Origin: Pectobacterium peruviense
Lineage (GTDB): Bacteria > Pseudomonadota > Gammaproteobacteria > Enterobacterales > Enterobacteriaceae
Direction: 5' to 3'
DNA length: 64,000 nt
Assembly (NCBI RefSeq): GCF_002847345.1
Contig: NZ_LXFV01000059.1
Location: 43,473-107,472 of the forward strand
Of the stretch, positions 18,383 to 27,884 are shown one piece after another (position 1 is the first letter of the stretch; the number at the start of each line of letters is the position of its first letter). The position numbers and the translations under genes are program-made. Below the pieces are notes generated by a model. That model was given only the letters and a program-made list of their open reading frames with translations, had not been told where the DNA came from and searched no databases.

Positions 18383-19822
18383 TCAGGTAAGACGAGAGGA
18401 TAGCTGCGCCCTAATCAGTGAGGCTAATGCGATCACACTTTGCTCGCAGCGAGCGTCCCAGTCGTAGGACGCGTTGAAGCGGAAGTAGCGATCGTATTTA
18501 TCGCCAGTCGTAAACATTTTTCCCGGCGCAATACTAATGCCTCGTTCCAGCGCGCGACGGTAGAGCTCCGTGCTGCTGACGCCCTCAGGCAATTCCAGCC
18601 AGAGAAAATAGCCACCTTGCGAATGATTAATGCGGACTTCACCCGGAAAGTGTCGACGTAGCGACTGTAGCGCCGCATGTTTTCGTTGCTCCAGCGCCCG
18701 GCGCAGGCGGCGCAGGTGGCTGTCATAGCTGCTGGTCGCCAGATAATCCGCAATCGCCAACTGCATCGGCGCGCTGGTTGATAATGTACTCATCAGTTGT
18801 AAACGCTGAATACTTCCTGCATAACTCCCCGCCGCCACCCAGCCGATGCGGAACCCTGCTACCAGGTTTTTAGAAAACGAGGAGCAGTGCAGAATCGTGC
18901 CTTTTTTATCCAACGCCTTGGCGGGCAACGGACGTTGCAGGCCGGTATAAAGCTCGCTGTAGACGTCATCTTCTACCAGCCCAACTCCGTGGTTTTCCAG
19001 CATCGCCACCAGCCGCTGTTTCTTCTCCCAGGACAGCGTGCAGCCGAGCGGATTATGGAAATTAGTCATCAGCCAGCAGGCTTTGATCGGATAGTCATTC
19101 AATGCCTGCTGTAGCGCATCAAGATCGATGCCCTGCTGCGGATCGGTAGCAATCGCAATGGCTTTGAGCTTAAGACGTTCAATCGCCTGTAGCGCACCGT
19201 AAAAAGCGGGAGATTCGATCACCACGTAATCACCCGGTTCCGTCAGCACCTGAAGGCTGAGATTGAGGGATTCCATCGCCCCCGCCGTAATCACAATCTC
19301 ATCGGGCGAAACGGCAATACCCTGCAACGCATAGCGCTGGGCGATATTCTTCCTCAGGCTTTCATTACCCGGCGGCAAATTATCCAGCGCGCTTTGCGGC
19401 TGCATATGACGCGCCACCGAGGCCAACGAGCGCGTCAGTTGACGTTGTGGAAAGAGCTGCGGATCGGGGAATGCCGATCCGAAGGGCATCACCGCCGGAT
19501 CTTTGCTGGCCTGAAGTACGTCAAAAATAAACGCGTTAACATCCACGTCTTCGGTAAGCTGGACGCGATCCAGCCCAACGGGCGAATACAGGTTGTCTGC
19601 TGGCGTGGTGGACAGCTGTGGTGCCGCGTAGTAACCCGATTGCGGACGCGACACAATCAACCCCTGACTTTCCAGCAATTGATACGCATGCAGTACCGTC
19701 ATCAGGCTCATGCCAGAATGCAGTGATTTTTCCCGCAGCGAGGGCAGTTTGTCGCCCGGCTGCCAGATACCTTCCTGAAGCTGCTCACGGATCTGGTGAG
19801 CAAGCTGTTCAAACTTTGCCAT
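18383..19822 (-). CDS. MocR-type GntR/aminotransferase regulator (YdcR-like)
   Basis: This 479-residue protein joins an N-terminal GntR winged helix (residues 1-70, with GDKLPSLRE and TVLHAYQLLESQG) to a fold-type I aminotransferase domain. The PLP lysine sits in SSFSKNLVAGFRIGW and the substrate arginine region near RINHSQGGYFLWLELP. Such regulators sense PLP or amino compounds and act as transcription factors. It is close to E. coli YdcR. The ATG at 19822 matches the YdcR start; an in-frame extension to 19918 lacks a good ribosome site. Target genes are not evident. The upstream glutamine amidotransferase on the same strand is one candidate. Confidence 0.88.
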   Translation of the reverse strand: MAKFEQLAHQIREQLQEGIWQPGDKLPSLREKSLHSGMSLMTVLHAYQLLESQGLIVSRPQSGYYAAPQLSTTPADNLYSPVGLDRVQLTEDVDVNAFIFDVLQASKDPAVMPFGSAFPDPQLFPQRQLTRSLASVARHMQPQSALDNLPPGNESLRKNIAQRYALQGIAVSPDEIVITAGAMESLNLSLQVLTEPGDYVVIESPAFYGALQAIERLKLKAIAIATDPQQGIDLDALQQALNDYPIKACWLMTNFHNPLGCTLSWEKKQRLVAMLENHGVGLVEDDVYSELYTGLQRPLPAKALDKKGTILHCSSFSKNLVAGFRIGWVAAGSYAGSIQRLQLMSTLSTSAPMQLAIADYLATSSYDSHLRRLRRALEQRKHAALQSLRRHFPGEVRINHSQGGYFLWLELPEGVSSTELYRRALERGISIAPGKMFTTGDKYDRYFRFNASYDWDARCEQSVIALASLIRAQLSSRLT

Positions 19823-19930
19823 AGCGCTACGGTTTCGCTGGATGAGAATGCCATTATTTTGGATTCGATCATCACCGATGGGTGACGATCGAGCAGGACG
19901 TTTTAACGAGAACAACACGTTGAACGCGCG

Positions 19931-20653
19931 CTATTTCGCCGCGTAACGCTGTACGAAATCCAGCAGAATTTTACGTGCCCAGATAGGCTCTTGTTGAATA
20001 TCCATCATCCGATCGACATCCCAACCGCCCTGTCGCAGCGCCGTTTCATTATGACGCAGGCACGTCAACATAACGTCAGCGTTGAATTCTGGGTGGAACT
20101 GCACGGTCAACACTTTCTCGCTGTAGCGGATAATCTGACAGCCGTCCATCTCTGAACTCGCCAGTACCTGCGCACCTGCTGGCGCTTCCAGCACGGATTG
20201 CTGGTGGGTCAGATAAGCGCCGAACTGCGGCGGATAGTCACGCAGTAAAGGATCTTGTGCCGCAACGCCATGGGTTGTCACAACCTGAACACCGACTTCC
20301 TTGCCGTTTGGGTTATCGCCAACTTTACCGCCCAGCGCATCGGCCAGCAGTTGGTGCCCATAACACACGCCTAGCAGCGGGACATCTGCGTAATACGCCT
20401 CGCGCAGCCAGCCAGCGGTGTATTCGCTCCAGTCCAGCCGATCCGTGACCATCGACCACGAACCGGAGATAATTACGGCAGCCAGCGCGTCAAACGGCGG
20501 CAGCAGCTCCCCGAGATCGGGACGAACCACCTGCACTGGCTGCGTTTTACCCTGTACCGCATCGCTAAACCACTTCCCCTGTTGCCCAACCTGAGACGCG
20601 ATGCCTTCCGGCGGTTGGCCCAACTGAATCACCAGCAATACCTTTTCGCTCAT
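19931..20653 (-). CDS. Class I glutamine amidotransferase (GuaA-like glutaminase domain)
   Basis: This 240-residue stand-alone glutaminase has the nucleophile Cys97 in GVCYGHQLL and His187 in VQFHPEF, with an oxyanion-type SGSW segment near residue 63. It resembles the GMP-synthase glutaminase family, including YfeJ-like proteins. Some members hydrolyse gamma-glutamyl compounds, so the acceptor cannot be named. It lies 108 bp upstream of the MocR gene on the same strand and may be cotranscribed with it. Confidence 0.85.
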   Translation of the reverse strand: MSEKVLLVIQLGQPPEGIASQVGQQGKWFSDAVQGKTQPVQVVRPDLGELLPPFDALAAVIISGSWSMVTDRLDWSEYTAGWLREAYYADVPLLGVCYGHQLLADALGGKVGDNPNGKEVGVQVVTTHGVAAQDPLLRDYPPQFGAYLTHQQSVLEAPAGAQVLASSEMDGCQIIRYSEKVLTVQFHPEFNADVMLTCLRHNETALRQGGWDVDRMMDIQQEPIWARKILLDFVQRYAAK

Positions 20654-20889
20654 CGTCCTGTTCTGCCTGTATTTGAGAAACCATCAACCAGGAAAACTAT
20701 CGGTCTGAAAAATCAAAAGAAATGCGACATCCGTCGCTTACAATGAACGTAGCACTCTGTTTTTATGAAAACCAGTCTTTATGAAAACAAATCCCTGAGC
20801 AATCCAGACACATACAAACTTCAGCATGGTGAAAACGACGGGATTATCTGGTCATTAGGAAAGTAGATAGTCGGAGGGGAGATCGCTGG

Positions 20890-21366
20890 CTATGCAGAAG
20901 GCTGTTGCCGATAGGCCAACGAAAAAACGTCATAGAAATCAACATCACCTTTGGTACGTTGAATTTTCTCTATCCCCGCTTTCACTGCGGACGGTACCTG
21001 CTCGTTGCGTAGCAGCTTATCCAACGTGTCCTGCGATACGTGGCGGATCGTAAACCACTCACCGTTATAACAAACACGTAAATCCAGCGTATCAATGTCT
21101 TCAAAGCGATAGGTCGGGTTGATATCCATCGAGAGTGCCAGCGTCATCACCAGCAGGAAGACGGTAAAGCCGATCAGGTACGGCAAACCAAAATAAGAGG
21201 CATAAAAGAGGATAATCGCAACCGGCACATAGCTCGCCAGCATCGCGGCAAACAGATAAGGGTGTGACTGCATGAATTTGCGGCTAAAACGTATTTTATT
21301 GTCGCGTTTTTCTTCCCGATTGATACGTTCGATCTCTTCGGTCAGAAGGCGTTTTACTTCGTCCAT
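20890..21366 (-). CDS. ylaC: YlaC family inner-membrane protein
   Basis: This protein of about 158 residues has two adjacent membrane spans near residues 35-80 between polar ends. It shares with E. coli YlaC the start (VKRLLTEEIERIN, EKRDNK), the RFEDIDTLDLRVCYNGEW segment and the DVDFYDVFSLA end. Function unknown. Four ATG/GTG codons lie close together. The ATG at 21366 aligns with the E. coli start and has GGTGA five bases upstream; 21372 is the main alternative. Confidence 0.85.
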   Translation of the reverse strand: MDEVKRLLTEEIERINREEKRDNKIRFSRKFMQSHPYLFAAMLASYVPVAIILFYASYFGLPYLIGFTVFLLVMTLALSMDINPTYRFEDIDTLDLRVCYNGEWFTIRHVSQDTLDKLLRNEQVPSAVKAGIEKIQRTKGDVDFYDVFSLAYRQQPSA

Positions 21367-21525
21367 CGTCATCACCATCATGCTTAATGAATACAACACT
21401 GCTGGCGTCGATTAGAACATAGCCACCTGAGAGATAACAGATACAGTTCTCGACAGATTAGCTATAACAGTTCGCCGGTTGCCGGGATAACGATCCCAGC
21501 AACACTGATAACAGAATAGCGGGGA

Positions 21526-22155
21526 TTACGGAATAGCGGGCATGGTGAGATCGGGATCGATCAGATTGTAGATGTGATTATCAAACACGGGCTGTTGCAG
21601 CAATTGATCAACCGCCAGCGCCACATCCGAGCGTGATACCAATCCCAACGTAGCTGTACCTTGCGTCAGTTTCGCATTGTGCGTCGCCACTACGTCCAGC
21701 AGACCGCCGGGACGGACGATACAATGATCCAACGTGCTGCTTTGCAGCCAGCTTTCTGCCAGCGATTTCTCACGTACCGCAAAGCCAAACGCGGCTCTGG
21801 CGCGTGGCGACAGTAGCGGCCAGCTATCACCGCAGCCCAGTGAGGTCACCAGCAGCATACGCTTGATGCCTGCCTGCTCTGCGCCGTCAATCACCGTGCG
21901 GTGTCCCTGATAATTTACCGTACCACCACCCATCGTCGATACCACAATAGCGGACGGCCCAGCAACACGGCAGGCTTCTGCCACCGTTTCTGGGTCGCAG
22001 GCATCACCTTCCACAACGGTCATCCCCTGCTCACGCCAGTGTTTAGCCTGTTCAGGATTGCGTAATACCAGTACTACTGCCTGCTCGCACTCAATGGCGC
22101 GCTGTAATAAGCAAGCACCCACCCCATTGCCTGCGCCGAAAAGTAACCACGTCAT
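21526..22155 (-). CDS. chuY: ChuY-like NAD(P)H-dependent anaerobilin reductase
   Basis: This 209-residue NAD(P)-binding protein has a Rossmann start (LLFGAGNGVGACLL) and an atypical short-chain dehydrogenase core (VVSTMGGG, MLLVTSLGCGDSW, IVRPGGL). In E. coli O157, ChuY reduces anaerobilin, the linear tetrapyrrole made from haem by ChuW. The gene overlaps the hutX stop by four bases (ATGA) and follows hutW-hutX, the same order as chuW-chuX-chuY. Function is assigned from this context plus sequence type. Confidence 0.85.
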   Translation of the reverse strand: MTWLLFGAGNGVGACLLQRAIECEQAVVLVLRNPEQAKHWREQGMTVVEGDACDPETVAEACRVAGPSAIVVSTMGGGTVNYQGHRTVIDGAEQAGIKRMLLVTSLGCGDSWPLLSPRARAAFGFAVREKSLAESWLQSSTLDHCIVRPGGLLDVVATHNAKLTQGTATLGLVSRSDVALAVDQLLQQPVFDNHIYNLIDPDLTMPAIP

Positions 22156-22652
22156 ACCTGCTCCGGTTGTAATTCACTCGCCAGCGCGTGGAACGCATCA
22201 ACCTGAGCGCTCAGCAGCTGGCGGTGGCTGTCTCGTCCAAGGAAGATTTTAAACATCGCCGCACCACTGGCATTAAAGAACACCACGGACGCCGTGTCCA
22301 TCCCCATGAACTTACGCTCGATAAACGCAATGTGCTGACAGCTCGTCGCACGAATGTGTCCACTCAGGCCATTTTTGCCACGCAAATTAAAGTAACCGTG
22401 GCGGTGCGTACCGGTTGGTAACTCGCTCTTGAATTCCAGAATCGCATCCGCCGTGTGGCTAATGAGCGTCACTTCACCCCAGGTCGCAATCGTGTCCCAC
22501 ACCTGATCGAAACGATCGCCCGTCGCCAGCGTACGCTGAGCCGCAGGCAACACCTCAACGACGGCAAACAGCGACGTATTGTACTTTCCGGCAATATCTT
22601 CCAATGTGCCATCAGGGTTGGTTGCCAGTAATTCATTCAGTGTCATGGTCAT
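22152..22652 (-). CDS. hutX: Haem utilisation carrier protein HutX/ChuX
   Basis: This 166-residue protein of the HutX/ChuX family binds haem in the cytoplasm and passes it to degrading enzymes. Recognisable segments are the start TLNELLATNPDGTLEDIA, FDQVWDTIATWGEVTLI and FFNASGAAMFKIFLGRD. It starts 14 bp after hutW and overlaps chuY by four bases. An ATG at 22646 is an alternative start. No haem receptor or ABC transporter gene is adjacent. Confidence 0.92.
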   Translation of the reverse strand: MTMTLNELLATNPDGTLEDIAGKYNTSLFAVVEVLPAAQRTLATGDRFDQVWDTIATWGEVTLISHTADAILEFKSELPTGTHRHGYFNLRGKNGLSGHIRATSCQHIAFIERKFMGMDTASVVFFNASGAAMFKIFLGRDSHRQLLSAQVDAFHALASELQPEQV

Positions 22653-22666
22653 GATTGCGTCTCCGG

Positions 22667-23980
22667 TTAGTAGGCATGCTCTTCGGCATTAAGCTGAGGG
22701 ATAATTTGTTGTAATGCCTGCATCAGGTTATTCGCCCAAAAGCGGCCATCGTTGGTCAAGCGCAGGCAGGTGGAATCGTCACAGGTCAAACCGGCCTCAT
22801 GCCACTGACTCAGCAATGGCTGAAGTTCACGGGCATGTTGGGTCAGTTGAGGCAGTTTGATGCGCCCAACCTCAATACCCGCCTGAAGCTGATGCTGCCA
22901 GCGCCCGGTGGAACTGGCTGGCGTCATCATCATGATCGGTTTTTGCCCCTGATCGATCTGCTGGTAATAGCGCTCCAGACTGCGTTCCATCATGTAAGCC
23001 TGTCCGTTTATATTGCCGCCTGCGCCACTTCCCATTGCCAGGCAGTCCGCGCCTTGCTTAATCAGTAAGTTGTACAGATTGCGTTCACGCGTAGTGCGTG
23101 CCCAGTGGCTATTGCTAAGCTGGTGCCAGCCAGCATCGGCCAGAAATGCCGCGCCAGTCCGGTAAAAGTCACGCCGAGCGACCACATCAGGCAGCGCAAC
23201 ACGCTGGTTTTCGGCCGCTTTCGCCAGCGGCGTTGTCGGTAACAGATTAAGTGCGTACAGATCGACGCCGTCTAACGGTAAATCGCTGACGATCGCCAGA
23301 TCTTCGCGCCAGATTTCCGGCGTTTGTTCCGGCAAGCCGAACATCAGATCGCATACCACTGCGGCTCTGTCCCGCTCACACAGGCGTTCAAGAAAGCGGA
23401 TTGACTGCTGTTTATCCGAGGTACGCGCCATACGCTGGCGAATACGGGTATCAAACGTCTGAATCCCAATGGAGAAACGGTTCGCGCCTGCATCCAGACA
23501 GGCATCGATTCGCTCATCATCAAAATCCATCGCCCGTCCTTCTACCGTGATTTCACAGTCCGGTGCTAAGGGCAGCGAAGTGCGAATCGCACGAATGATT
23601 TGCGACAGTTCATCAGCCGCCAGCGCCGTTGGCGTACCGCCGCCAAAGTAGACCGCGTGAATGGGTGCTGACTGATGTAGCGGGCTGTCCGCTTCCATCG
23701 CTAATTCTTGCAACAGATAGCGGGTGTAGGTCGCCGTGCTGTCATCACGCAGTTTGTTTTGGTAAAAACCGCAGAACGTGCAGTGCGTGGCGCAAAAAGG
23801 AATGTGCAGATAGAGCAGACGCTTACGCGCAGGTACACTCTGCTGCTTCAGCGTCTGCCAACCGGCTGGAATTTGTTCTGGTGAAAGTGGCACATGGTTG
23901 CGCCAAGGCATTGCCATACGTCGGGCGCTAAAAGGCTGCTCACCGGGCTCGGCATAATACGGCGTCAAATCGATGTTCAT
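22667..23980 (-). CDS. hutW: Radical SAM haem-degrading methyltransferase HutW/ChuW
   Basis: HutW/ChuW opens haem without oxygen, releasing iron and forming anaerobilin. The 437-residue protein has the radical SAM cluster motif C-x3-C-x2-C in IPFCATHCTFCGFY, and YFGGGTPTAL and FSIGIQTFD typical of the HemN-like branch. The start MNIDLTPYY is at 23980, beneath a strong promoter with an embedded Fur site. It is first in a three-gene operon with hutX and chuY. Confidence 0.93.
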   Translation of the reverse strand: MNIDLTPYYAEPGEQPFSARRMAMPWRNHVPLSPEQIPAGWQTLKQQSVPARKRLLYLHIPFCATHCTFCGFYQNKLRDDSTATYTRYLLQELAMEADSPLHQSAPIHAVYFGGGTPTALAADELSQIIRAIRTSLPLAPDCEITVEGRAMDFDDERIDACLDAGANRFSIGIQTFDTRIRQRMARTSDKQQSIRFLERLCERDRAAVVCDLMFGLPEQTPEIWREDLAIVSDLPLDGVDLYALNLLPTTPLAKAAENQRVALPDVVARRDFYRTGAAFLADAGWHQLSNSHWARTTRERNLYNLLIKQGADCLAMGSGAGGNINGQAYMMERSLERYYQQIDQGQKPIMMMTPASSTGRWQHQLQAGIEVGRIKLPQLTQHARELQPLLSQWHEAGLTCDDSTCLRLTNDGRFWANNLMQALQQIIPQLNAEEHAY

Positions 23981-24009
23981 TAACGGCCCCCAAATAATCA
24001 ATAAAATAA

Positions 24010-24038
24010 ATTAAATGATAATTATTTTTATTTGGCAA
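24010..24038 (-). promoter_or_regulatory. Fur-controlled promoter of hutW-hutX-chuY
   Basis: On the minus strand TTGCCA (24038-24033), a 17-bp spacer and TTTAAT (24015-24010) form a good sigma-70 promoter. A Fur-type site centred on ATGATAATTATT (19-mer at 24011-24029, 13 of 19 matches to the consensus by eye) covers the spacer and -10. Iron-loaded Fur bound here would block transcription, as expected for haem-iron genes. Confidence 0.75.
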
Positions 24039-24331
24039 CCTGACGGAAGCGTAAATGAGTGGGCTGAATTTGAATGCCGAAGAATAACGACAGGAATTAA
24101 CAAATTGCTTTCTTTTGTGCAAACTGAAAGCATGACAAGAGAAAGTCATTAGTTTTTTATTTCATGCAGTTACGATGACTATTTCTTTTCTTTTTTAACA
24201 ATTTCGAAAAAAACACCGCGTTTATTAAAGTTCGTTAATTTGGGTAAAAAAACAGACAGGATAAGTGAATATTTCCGCTCAATGACGACATCGGCAAGAA
24301 GAGATAAAAAAGAGAGAGGAATTGAGAATAC

Positions 24332-24369
24332 CCGTTCCCCGTCCTAAACAGTGGCTAGGACGGGAACGG
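24332..24369 (-). terminator. Hairpin after ybiT
   Basis: CCGTTCCCCGTCCTA (24332-24346) pairs with TAGGACGGGAACGG (24356-24369) with one bulge, just after the ybiT stop. There is no clear T run. The rest of the 397-bp gap between hutW and ybiT is AT-rich and holds only the hutW promoter. Confidence 0.5.
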
Positions 24370-24377
24370 TTTATGGC

Positions 24378-25970
24378 TTACTGAATACCCTGACTGCGCA
24401 GGTAATCTTCATAGTTACCGGTGAAATCGTTCACTTTATTTGGCGTCATTTCCAGAATACGGGTTGCCAGCGAGCTAACAAATTCACGGTCATGGGAAAC
24501 GAACAGCAGCGTCCCTTCATACATTTCCAGCGCCATGTTCAGCGATTCAATCGATTCCATATCGAGGTGGTTGGTCGGTTCATCCATTACCAGAATATTC
24601 GGACGCTGCATCATCAGCTTACCGAACAGCATGCGACCCTTTTCACCACCGGATAAGACCTTCACTTTCTTCTTGATATCGTCCTGACTGAACAGCAAAC
24701 GACCGAGCACGCTGCGTACGGCTTGTTCATCGTCTTTTTCTTGTTTCCACTGACTCATCCAGTCAAACACCGTCAGCGTCTCATCGAATTCGTATTCGTG
24801 ATCCTGTGCGTAGTAACCAATTTGAGTATTTTCCGACCACTTAACGGTGCCGCTATCTGGTTTGAAATCACCGACCAGCGTTTTCAGCAATGTCGATTTA
24901 CCCACACCGTTGGCACCCAAAATGGCGACTTTTTCACCCACTTCGATCATGAGACCCAGCTTGCTGAACAGCGGGCCGTTATCAAAACCTTTGGTCAACG
25001 CTTCAACTTCCAGCGCATTACGGAACAGTTTCTTATCCTGATCAAAACGGATAAACGGGTTTTGCCGGCTGGAGGCTTTCACTTCATCCAACTGAATTTT
25101 ATCGATCTGGCGCGCGCGCGATGTCGCCTGTTTGGATTTAGAGGCATTGGCGCTAAAGCGGCTAACGAACGATTGCAGTTCGGAAATCTGTGCTTTCTTC
25201 TTGGCGTTATCAGACAGTAAACGCTCGCGAGCCTGCGTCGCCGCCGTCATGTATTCATCATAGTTACCCGGATAAACACGCAGCTCGCCGTAGTCCAGAT
25301 CCGCCATGTGTGTACAGACCATATTCAGGAAGTGACGGTCATGCGAGATAATGATCATGGTGCTGTTACGCTCATTCAGCACCTGCTCCAACCAGCGGAT
25401 AGTATCGATATCCAGGTTGTTGGTCGGTTCGTCGAGCAGCAGGATTTCGGGATCGGAAAACAGTGCCTGTGCCAACAAAACACGCAGTTTCCAACCGGGA
25501 GCAATTTCGCTCATCAAGCCATAGTGCTGATCAACAGGAATCCCCACGCCCAGCAACAGTTCGCCCGCGCGTGATTCTGCGCTGTAGCCATCCATCTCAC
25601 CGTATTCCACTTCCAGATCGGCCACTTTATAGCCGTCGGCTTCGCTCATTTCAGCCAATGAGTAGATACGGTCGCGTTCTTCTTTTACCGCCCACAGCTC
25701 GCCGTGGCCCATGATAACGGTATCCAGCACACTGTATTTTTCAAACGCGAACTGATCCTGACGCAGTTTACCCAGACGTTCATTGGGATCGAGGAAGACG
25801 TTACCGCCACTCGGCACCAGGTCACCGCCGAGAATCTTCATAAAGGTAGATTTACCGCAGCCATTCGCGCCGATCAAACCGTAACGGTTGCCGCCGCCAA
25901 ATTTAACGGAGATGTTTTCAAACAACGGCTTGCTGCCGAACTGCATGGTGATATTGTTGGTACTTAACAC
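24378..25970 (-). CDS. ybiT: ABC-F family ATPase YbiT
   Basis: This 530-residue soluble protein has two ABC ATPase domains and no membrane part. Walker A motifs are GANGCGKST and GANGVGKST; Walker B motifs are [12 protein letters not shown] and [12 protein letters not shown]; the second signature is [12 protein letters not shown] proteins act on ribosomes. The linker between the domains ([16 protein letters not shown]) is the P-site tRNA-interacting segment. A GTG at 25970 gives exactly the E. coli length and N-terminus ([12 protein letters not shown]); the in-frame extension to 26009 is not conserved. Confidence 0.93.
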   Translation of the reverse strand: MLSTNNITMQFGSKPLFENISVKFGGGNRYGLIGANGCGKSTFMKILGGDLVPSGGNVFLDPNERLGKLRQDQFAFEKYSVLDTVIMGHGELWAVKEERDRIYSLAEMSEADGYKVADLEVEYGEMDGYSAESRAGELLLGVGIPVDQHYGLMSEIAPGWKLRVLLAQALFSDPEILLLDEPTNNLDIDTIRWLEQVLNERNSTMIIISHDRHFLNMVCTHMADLDYGELRVYPGNYDEYMTAATQARERLLSDNAKKKAQISELQSFVSRFSANASKSKQATSRARQIDKIQLDEVKASSRQNPFIRFDQDKKLFRNALEVEALTKGFDNGPLFSKLGLMIEVGEKVAILGANGVGKSTLLKTLVGDFKPDSGTVKWSENTQIGYYAQDHEYEFDETLTVFDWMSQWKQEKDDEQAVRSVLGRLLFSQDDIKKKVKVLSGGEKGRMLFGKLMMQRPNILVMDEPTNHLDMESIESLNMALEMYEGTLLFVSHDREFVSSLATRILEMTPNKVNDFTGNYEDYLRSQGIQ

Positions 25971-26087
25971 AGCACTTATACTCGAGTCGGAATGTGATTT
26001 GGCGCGCATTATGCCACAAGCGCGCGATAGGATCGCGGTTAGTTTTGAGTAATATTTAATCGATAGCGCATACAGGAGAGAAATGCG

Positions 26088-26984
26088 ATGCCTATAGTAC
26101 GTCGTTTCAAACAGGTCGATGTTTTCACCCAGCAGCCTTTCAAGGGCAATCCGCTTGCCGTCATTATGGAAGCGAATGGGTTAACCGATGAGCAAATGCA
26201 AGATATCGCCCGCTGGACAAACCTGTCAGAAACCACGTTTGTTCTGCCAGCCACCGATCCTTTAGCGGATTATCATGTGCGCATTTTTACGCCAGAATCA
26301 GAAATCCCGTTTGCTGGTCACCCCACGCTAGGCACCGCTCACGCCCTGCTGGAAGAAGGATTGCGTCCTAAATCTCCGGGGCAGTTGATACAACAATGTG
26401 GCATTGGTTTGGTTCCAATCAACATCGGTGATGATGAGAGCCTCGCTTTTCACGCACCACAGGCCACCATCGTTCCGTTTGGCGATGAGCACATGCCGCT
26501 AATGGAAAAAGCGCTGGGCATTACCAACCTTGGTGCTACCTGCATCGATAACCGCTATCCACCTGCTGCCGTACACATGGGCATTCGCTGGCTGGTGATT
26601 CGTGTAGACAGTGCTGACACCTGTCTGAACATCATACCGGATGCAGAAGCGCTCGCCGCAGTGGAAAACCTCAGCCAGACCAACGGCATCGCCATCTATG
26701 GCCCACACGATGGGGCGACGCCTGCTGATTATGAAGTTCGCACGTTCTACATTGAACGCGGCCATCTTAAAGAAGATCCCGTTACGGGCAGCGCCAATGC
26801 CTGTCTGGCAGCGTTGCTTCGTCAGCATCACTCAATGAATAATATCGACGCACCGCTCAGTTATCTTGTGCGACAAGGCACGATGCTGCAACGTGACGGC
26901 CGAATTACCGTGACTTATCTGAACGATGAACCTTGGATCGGCGGGCACAGCGTCACGATCGTTGATGGAACGTTGCAGCGTTAA
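26088..26984 (+). CDS. PhzF family isomerase/epimerase-like protein
   Basis: This 298-residue member of the PhzF/diaminopimelate-epimerase fold has the duplicated core typical of the family: [18 protein letters not shown] at the start and [11 protein letters not shown] in the second half. The catalytic glutamate corresponds to Glu48 in NLSETTFV. Other family motifs are [19 protein letters not shown] and EDPVTGSA. Its substrate is unknown; it is not next to phenazine genes. It is followed after 13 bp by an acetyltransferase gene and the two are probably cotranscribed. Confidence 0.88.
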   Translation: MPIVRRFKQVDVFTQQPFKGNPLAVIMEANGLTDEQMQDIARWTNLSETTFVLPATDPLADYHVRIFTPESEIPFAGHPTLGTAHALLEEGLRPKSPGQLIQQCGIGLVPINIGDDESLAFHAPQATIVPFGDEHMPLMEKALGITNLGATCIDNRYPPAAVHMGIRWLVIRVDSADTCLNIIPDAEALAAVENLSQTNGIAIYGPHDGATPADYEVRTFYIERGHLKEDPVTGSANACLAALLRQHHSMNNIDAPLSYLVRQGTMLQRDGRITVTYLNDEPWIGGHSVTIVDGTLQR

Positions 26985-26997
26985 AAGGAGGGGCTTT

Positions 26998-27558
26998 ATG
27001 GAACCGTTATCTACAGATACGTTATTTGGAGACAAGCTGTATGAGCTACGCCATCAGCCCCATCTGCGCCTAACGATACAGGAAGAGAGCGACGCTGAGG
27101 CGCTCTTTACCTTGATTCAGCAGGAAAAACCACGTCTACGGCGAACGTTGCCTTGGCCGGATTCCGTCAAAAGCGTCGATGACACGCGAGAAACCATTCG
27201 CGGCAACAGAAAGACGTTCTTCGACAAAACGTCCGCGGTATACGTCATCCGCTGGGACGATGCGCTGGCAGGCATCGTTTCCTTCAACACGATCCAAAAT
27301 AAAGAAGGCGTCATCGGCTACTGGCTCGCCGAAGAATTTGAAGGTAAAGGCATTATTTCTCAGGCCGTCAGTACGCTGATAGCAGCCTATACCGATGCAA
27401 ACCTCGTTGAGCGCTGCTTCATCAAAGTCTCAACCGCCAACACGCGTAGCAACGCCGTCGCCCAACGACTCGGCTTCCTTTTTCATCACACAGAGGAAGA
27501 TGCGGAGCAGATTGGCGAGCAGTGGTTCGATCACCATATTTATCACTATTCCGGCTGA
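26998..27558 (+). CDS. RimL-like GNAT N-acetyltransferase
   Basis: This 186-residue GNAT protein is of the RimL/RimJ type, which acetylates protein N-termini such as that of ribosomal protein L12, or small molecules. Seen are LRLTIQEESDAEALF at the start, the acetyl-CoA region GYWLAEEFEGKGI and NTRSNAVAQRLGF near the end. The ATG at 26998 has AAAAGGAGG just upstream. The true acceptor cannot be told from sequence. Confidence 0.85.
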   Translation: MEPLSTDTLFGDKLYELRHQPHLRLTIQEESDAEALFTLIQQEKPRLRRTLPWPDSVKSVDDTRETIRGNRKTFFDKTSAVYVIRWDDALAGIVSFNTIQNKEGVIGYWLAEEFEGKGIISQAVSTLIAAYTDANLVERCFIKVSTANTRSNAVAQRLGFLFHHTEEDAEQIGEQWFDHHIYHYSG

Positions 27559-27582
27559 CACGGGCTCGTAGTGTATCCTCTC

Positions 27583-27617
27583 ACCTGATTCGCGGTGCTA
27601 TCGGGCGCGCATCAGGT
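27583..27617 (+). terminator. Hairpin after the acetyltransferase gene
   Basis: ACCTGAT-T-CGCG pairs with CGCG-C-ATCAGGT around an 11-base loop, 25 bp after the stop codon. The following bases are pyrimidine-rich rather than a pure T run. Confidence 0.5.
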
Positions 27618-27663
27618 TCTCTTCACACCTCCGTGCATTTCATTTACTCACTCGTTATATTTT

Positions 27664-27679
27664 TGTGACTAACATCACA
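27664..27679 (+). promoter_or_regulatory. CRP-type site 1
   Basis: TGTGA-CTAACA-TCACA is a perfect match to the CRP core consensus (TGTGA-N6-TCACA), 86 bp before the 32-codon gene. A possible -10, TAACAT, lies at 27709-27714, which would put this site near -49 from the start of transcription. Confidence 0.75.
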
Positions 27680-27720
27680 AAAATGTTGAAATCCAATTTC
27701 ATCTCCGCTAACATTAAAAA

Positions 27721-27736
27721 CGTGATGAACATCACA
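27721..27736 (+). promoter_or_regulatory. CRP-type site 2
   Basis: CGTGA-TGAACA-TCACA matches nine of ten CRP core positions. It lies 57 bp downstream of site 1 and would overlap the transcription start if TAACAT at 27709 is the -10, so it could repress. Confidence 0.6.
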
Positions 27737-27765
27737 CTTAATTAACCCGTTAGAGGAGTCTGATA

Positions 27766-27864
27766 ATGACTATGCTTCGTAAAATCAGCAAATTCTTTAA
27801 AAGAATGGGAGACGTTTATGTCAGCTACTGTGAACGTATTGGTTCAATCATCAGCCCGTTCTGA
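27766..27864 (+). CDS. Unrecognised 32-residue small protein
   Basis: The frame encodes a basic, aromatic-rich peptide starting MTMLRKISKFFKRMG and ending SIISPF. AGAGGAG lies seven bases before the ATG; a second ATG follows at codon 3. The first half can form an amphipathic helix (K, R on one side; I, F, F, M on the other), suggesting membrane-surface binding. Two CRP-type sites precede it and a strong terminator follows 20 bp after the stop, so it is a self-contained unit. It is unrelated in sequence to the flanking acetyltransferase and treB. It recalls small enterobacterial proteins such as AzuC only in size and its LRKI start. It is judged a real gene from its signals, not from known homology. 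Confidence 0.7.
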   Translation: MTMLRKISKFFKRMGDVYVSYCERIGSIISPF

Positions 27865-27884
27865 TTGTGATATAAACAATCTCT

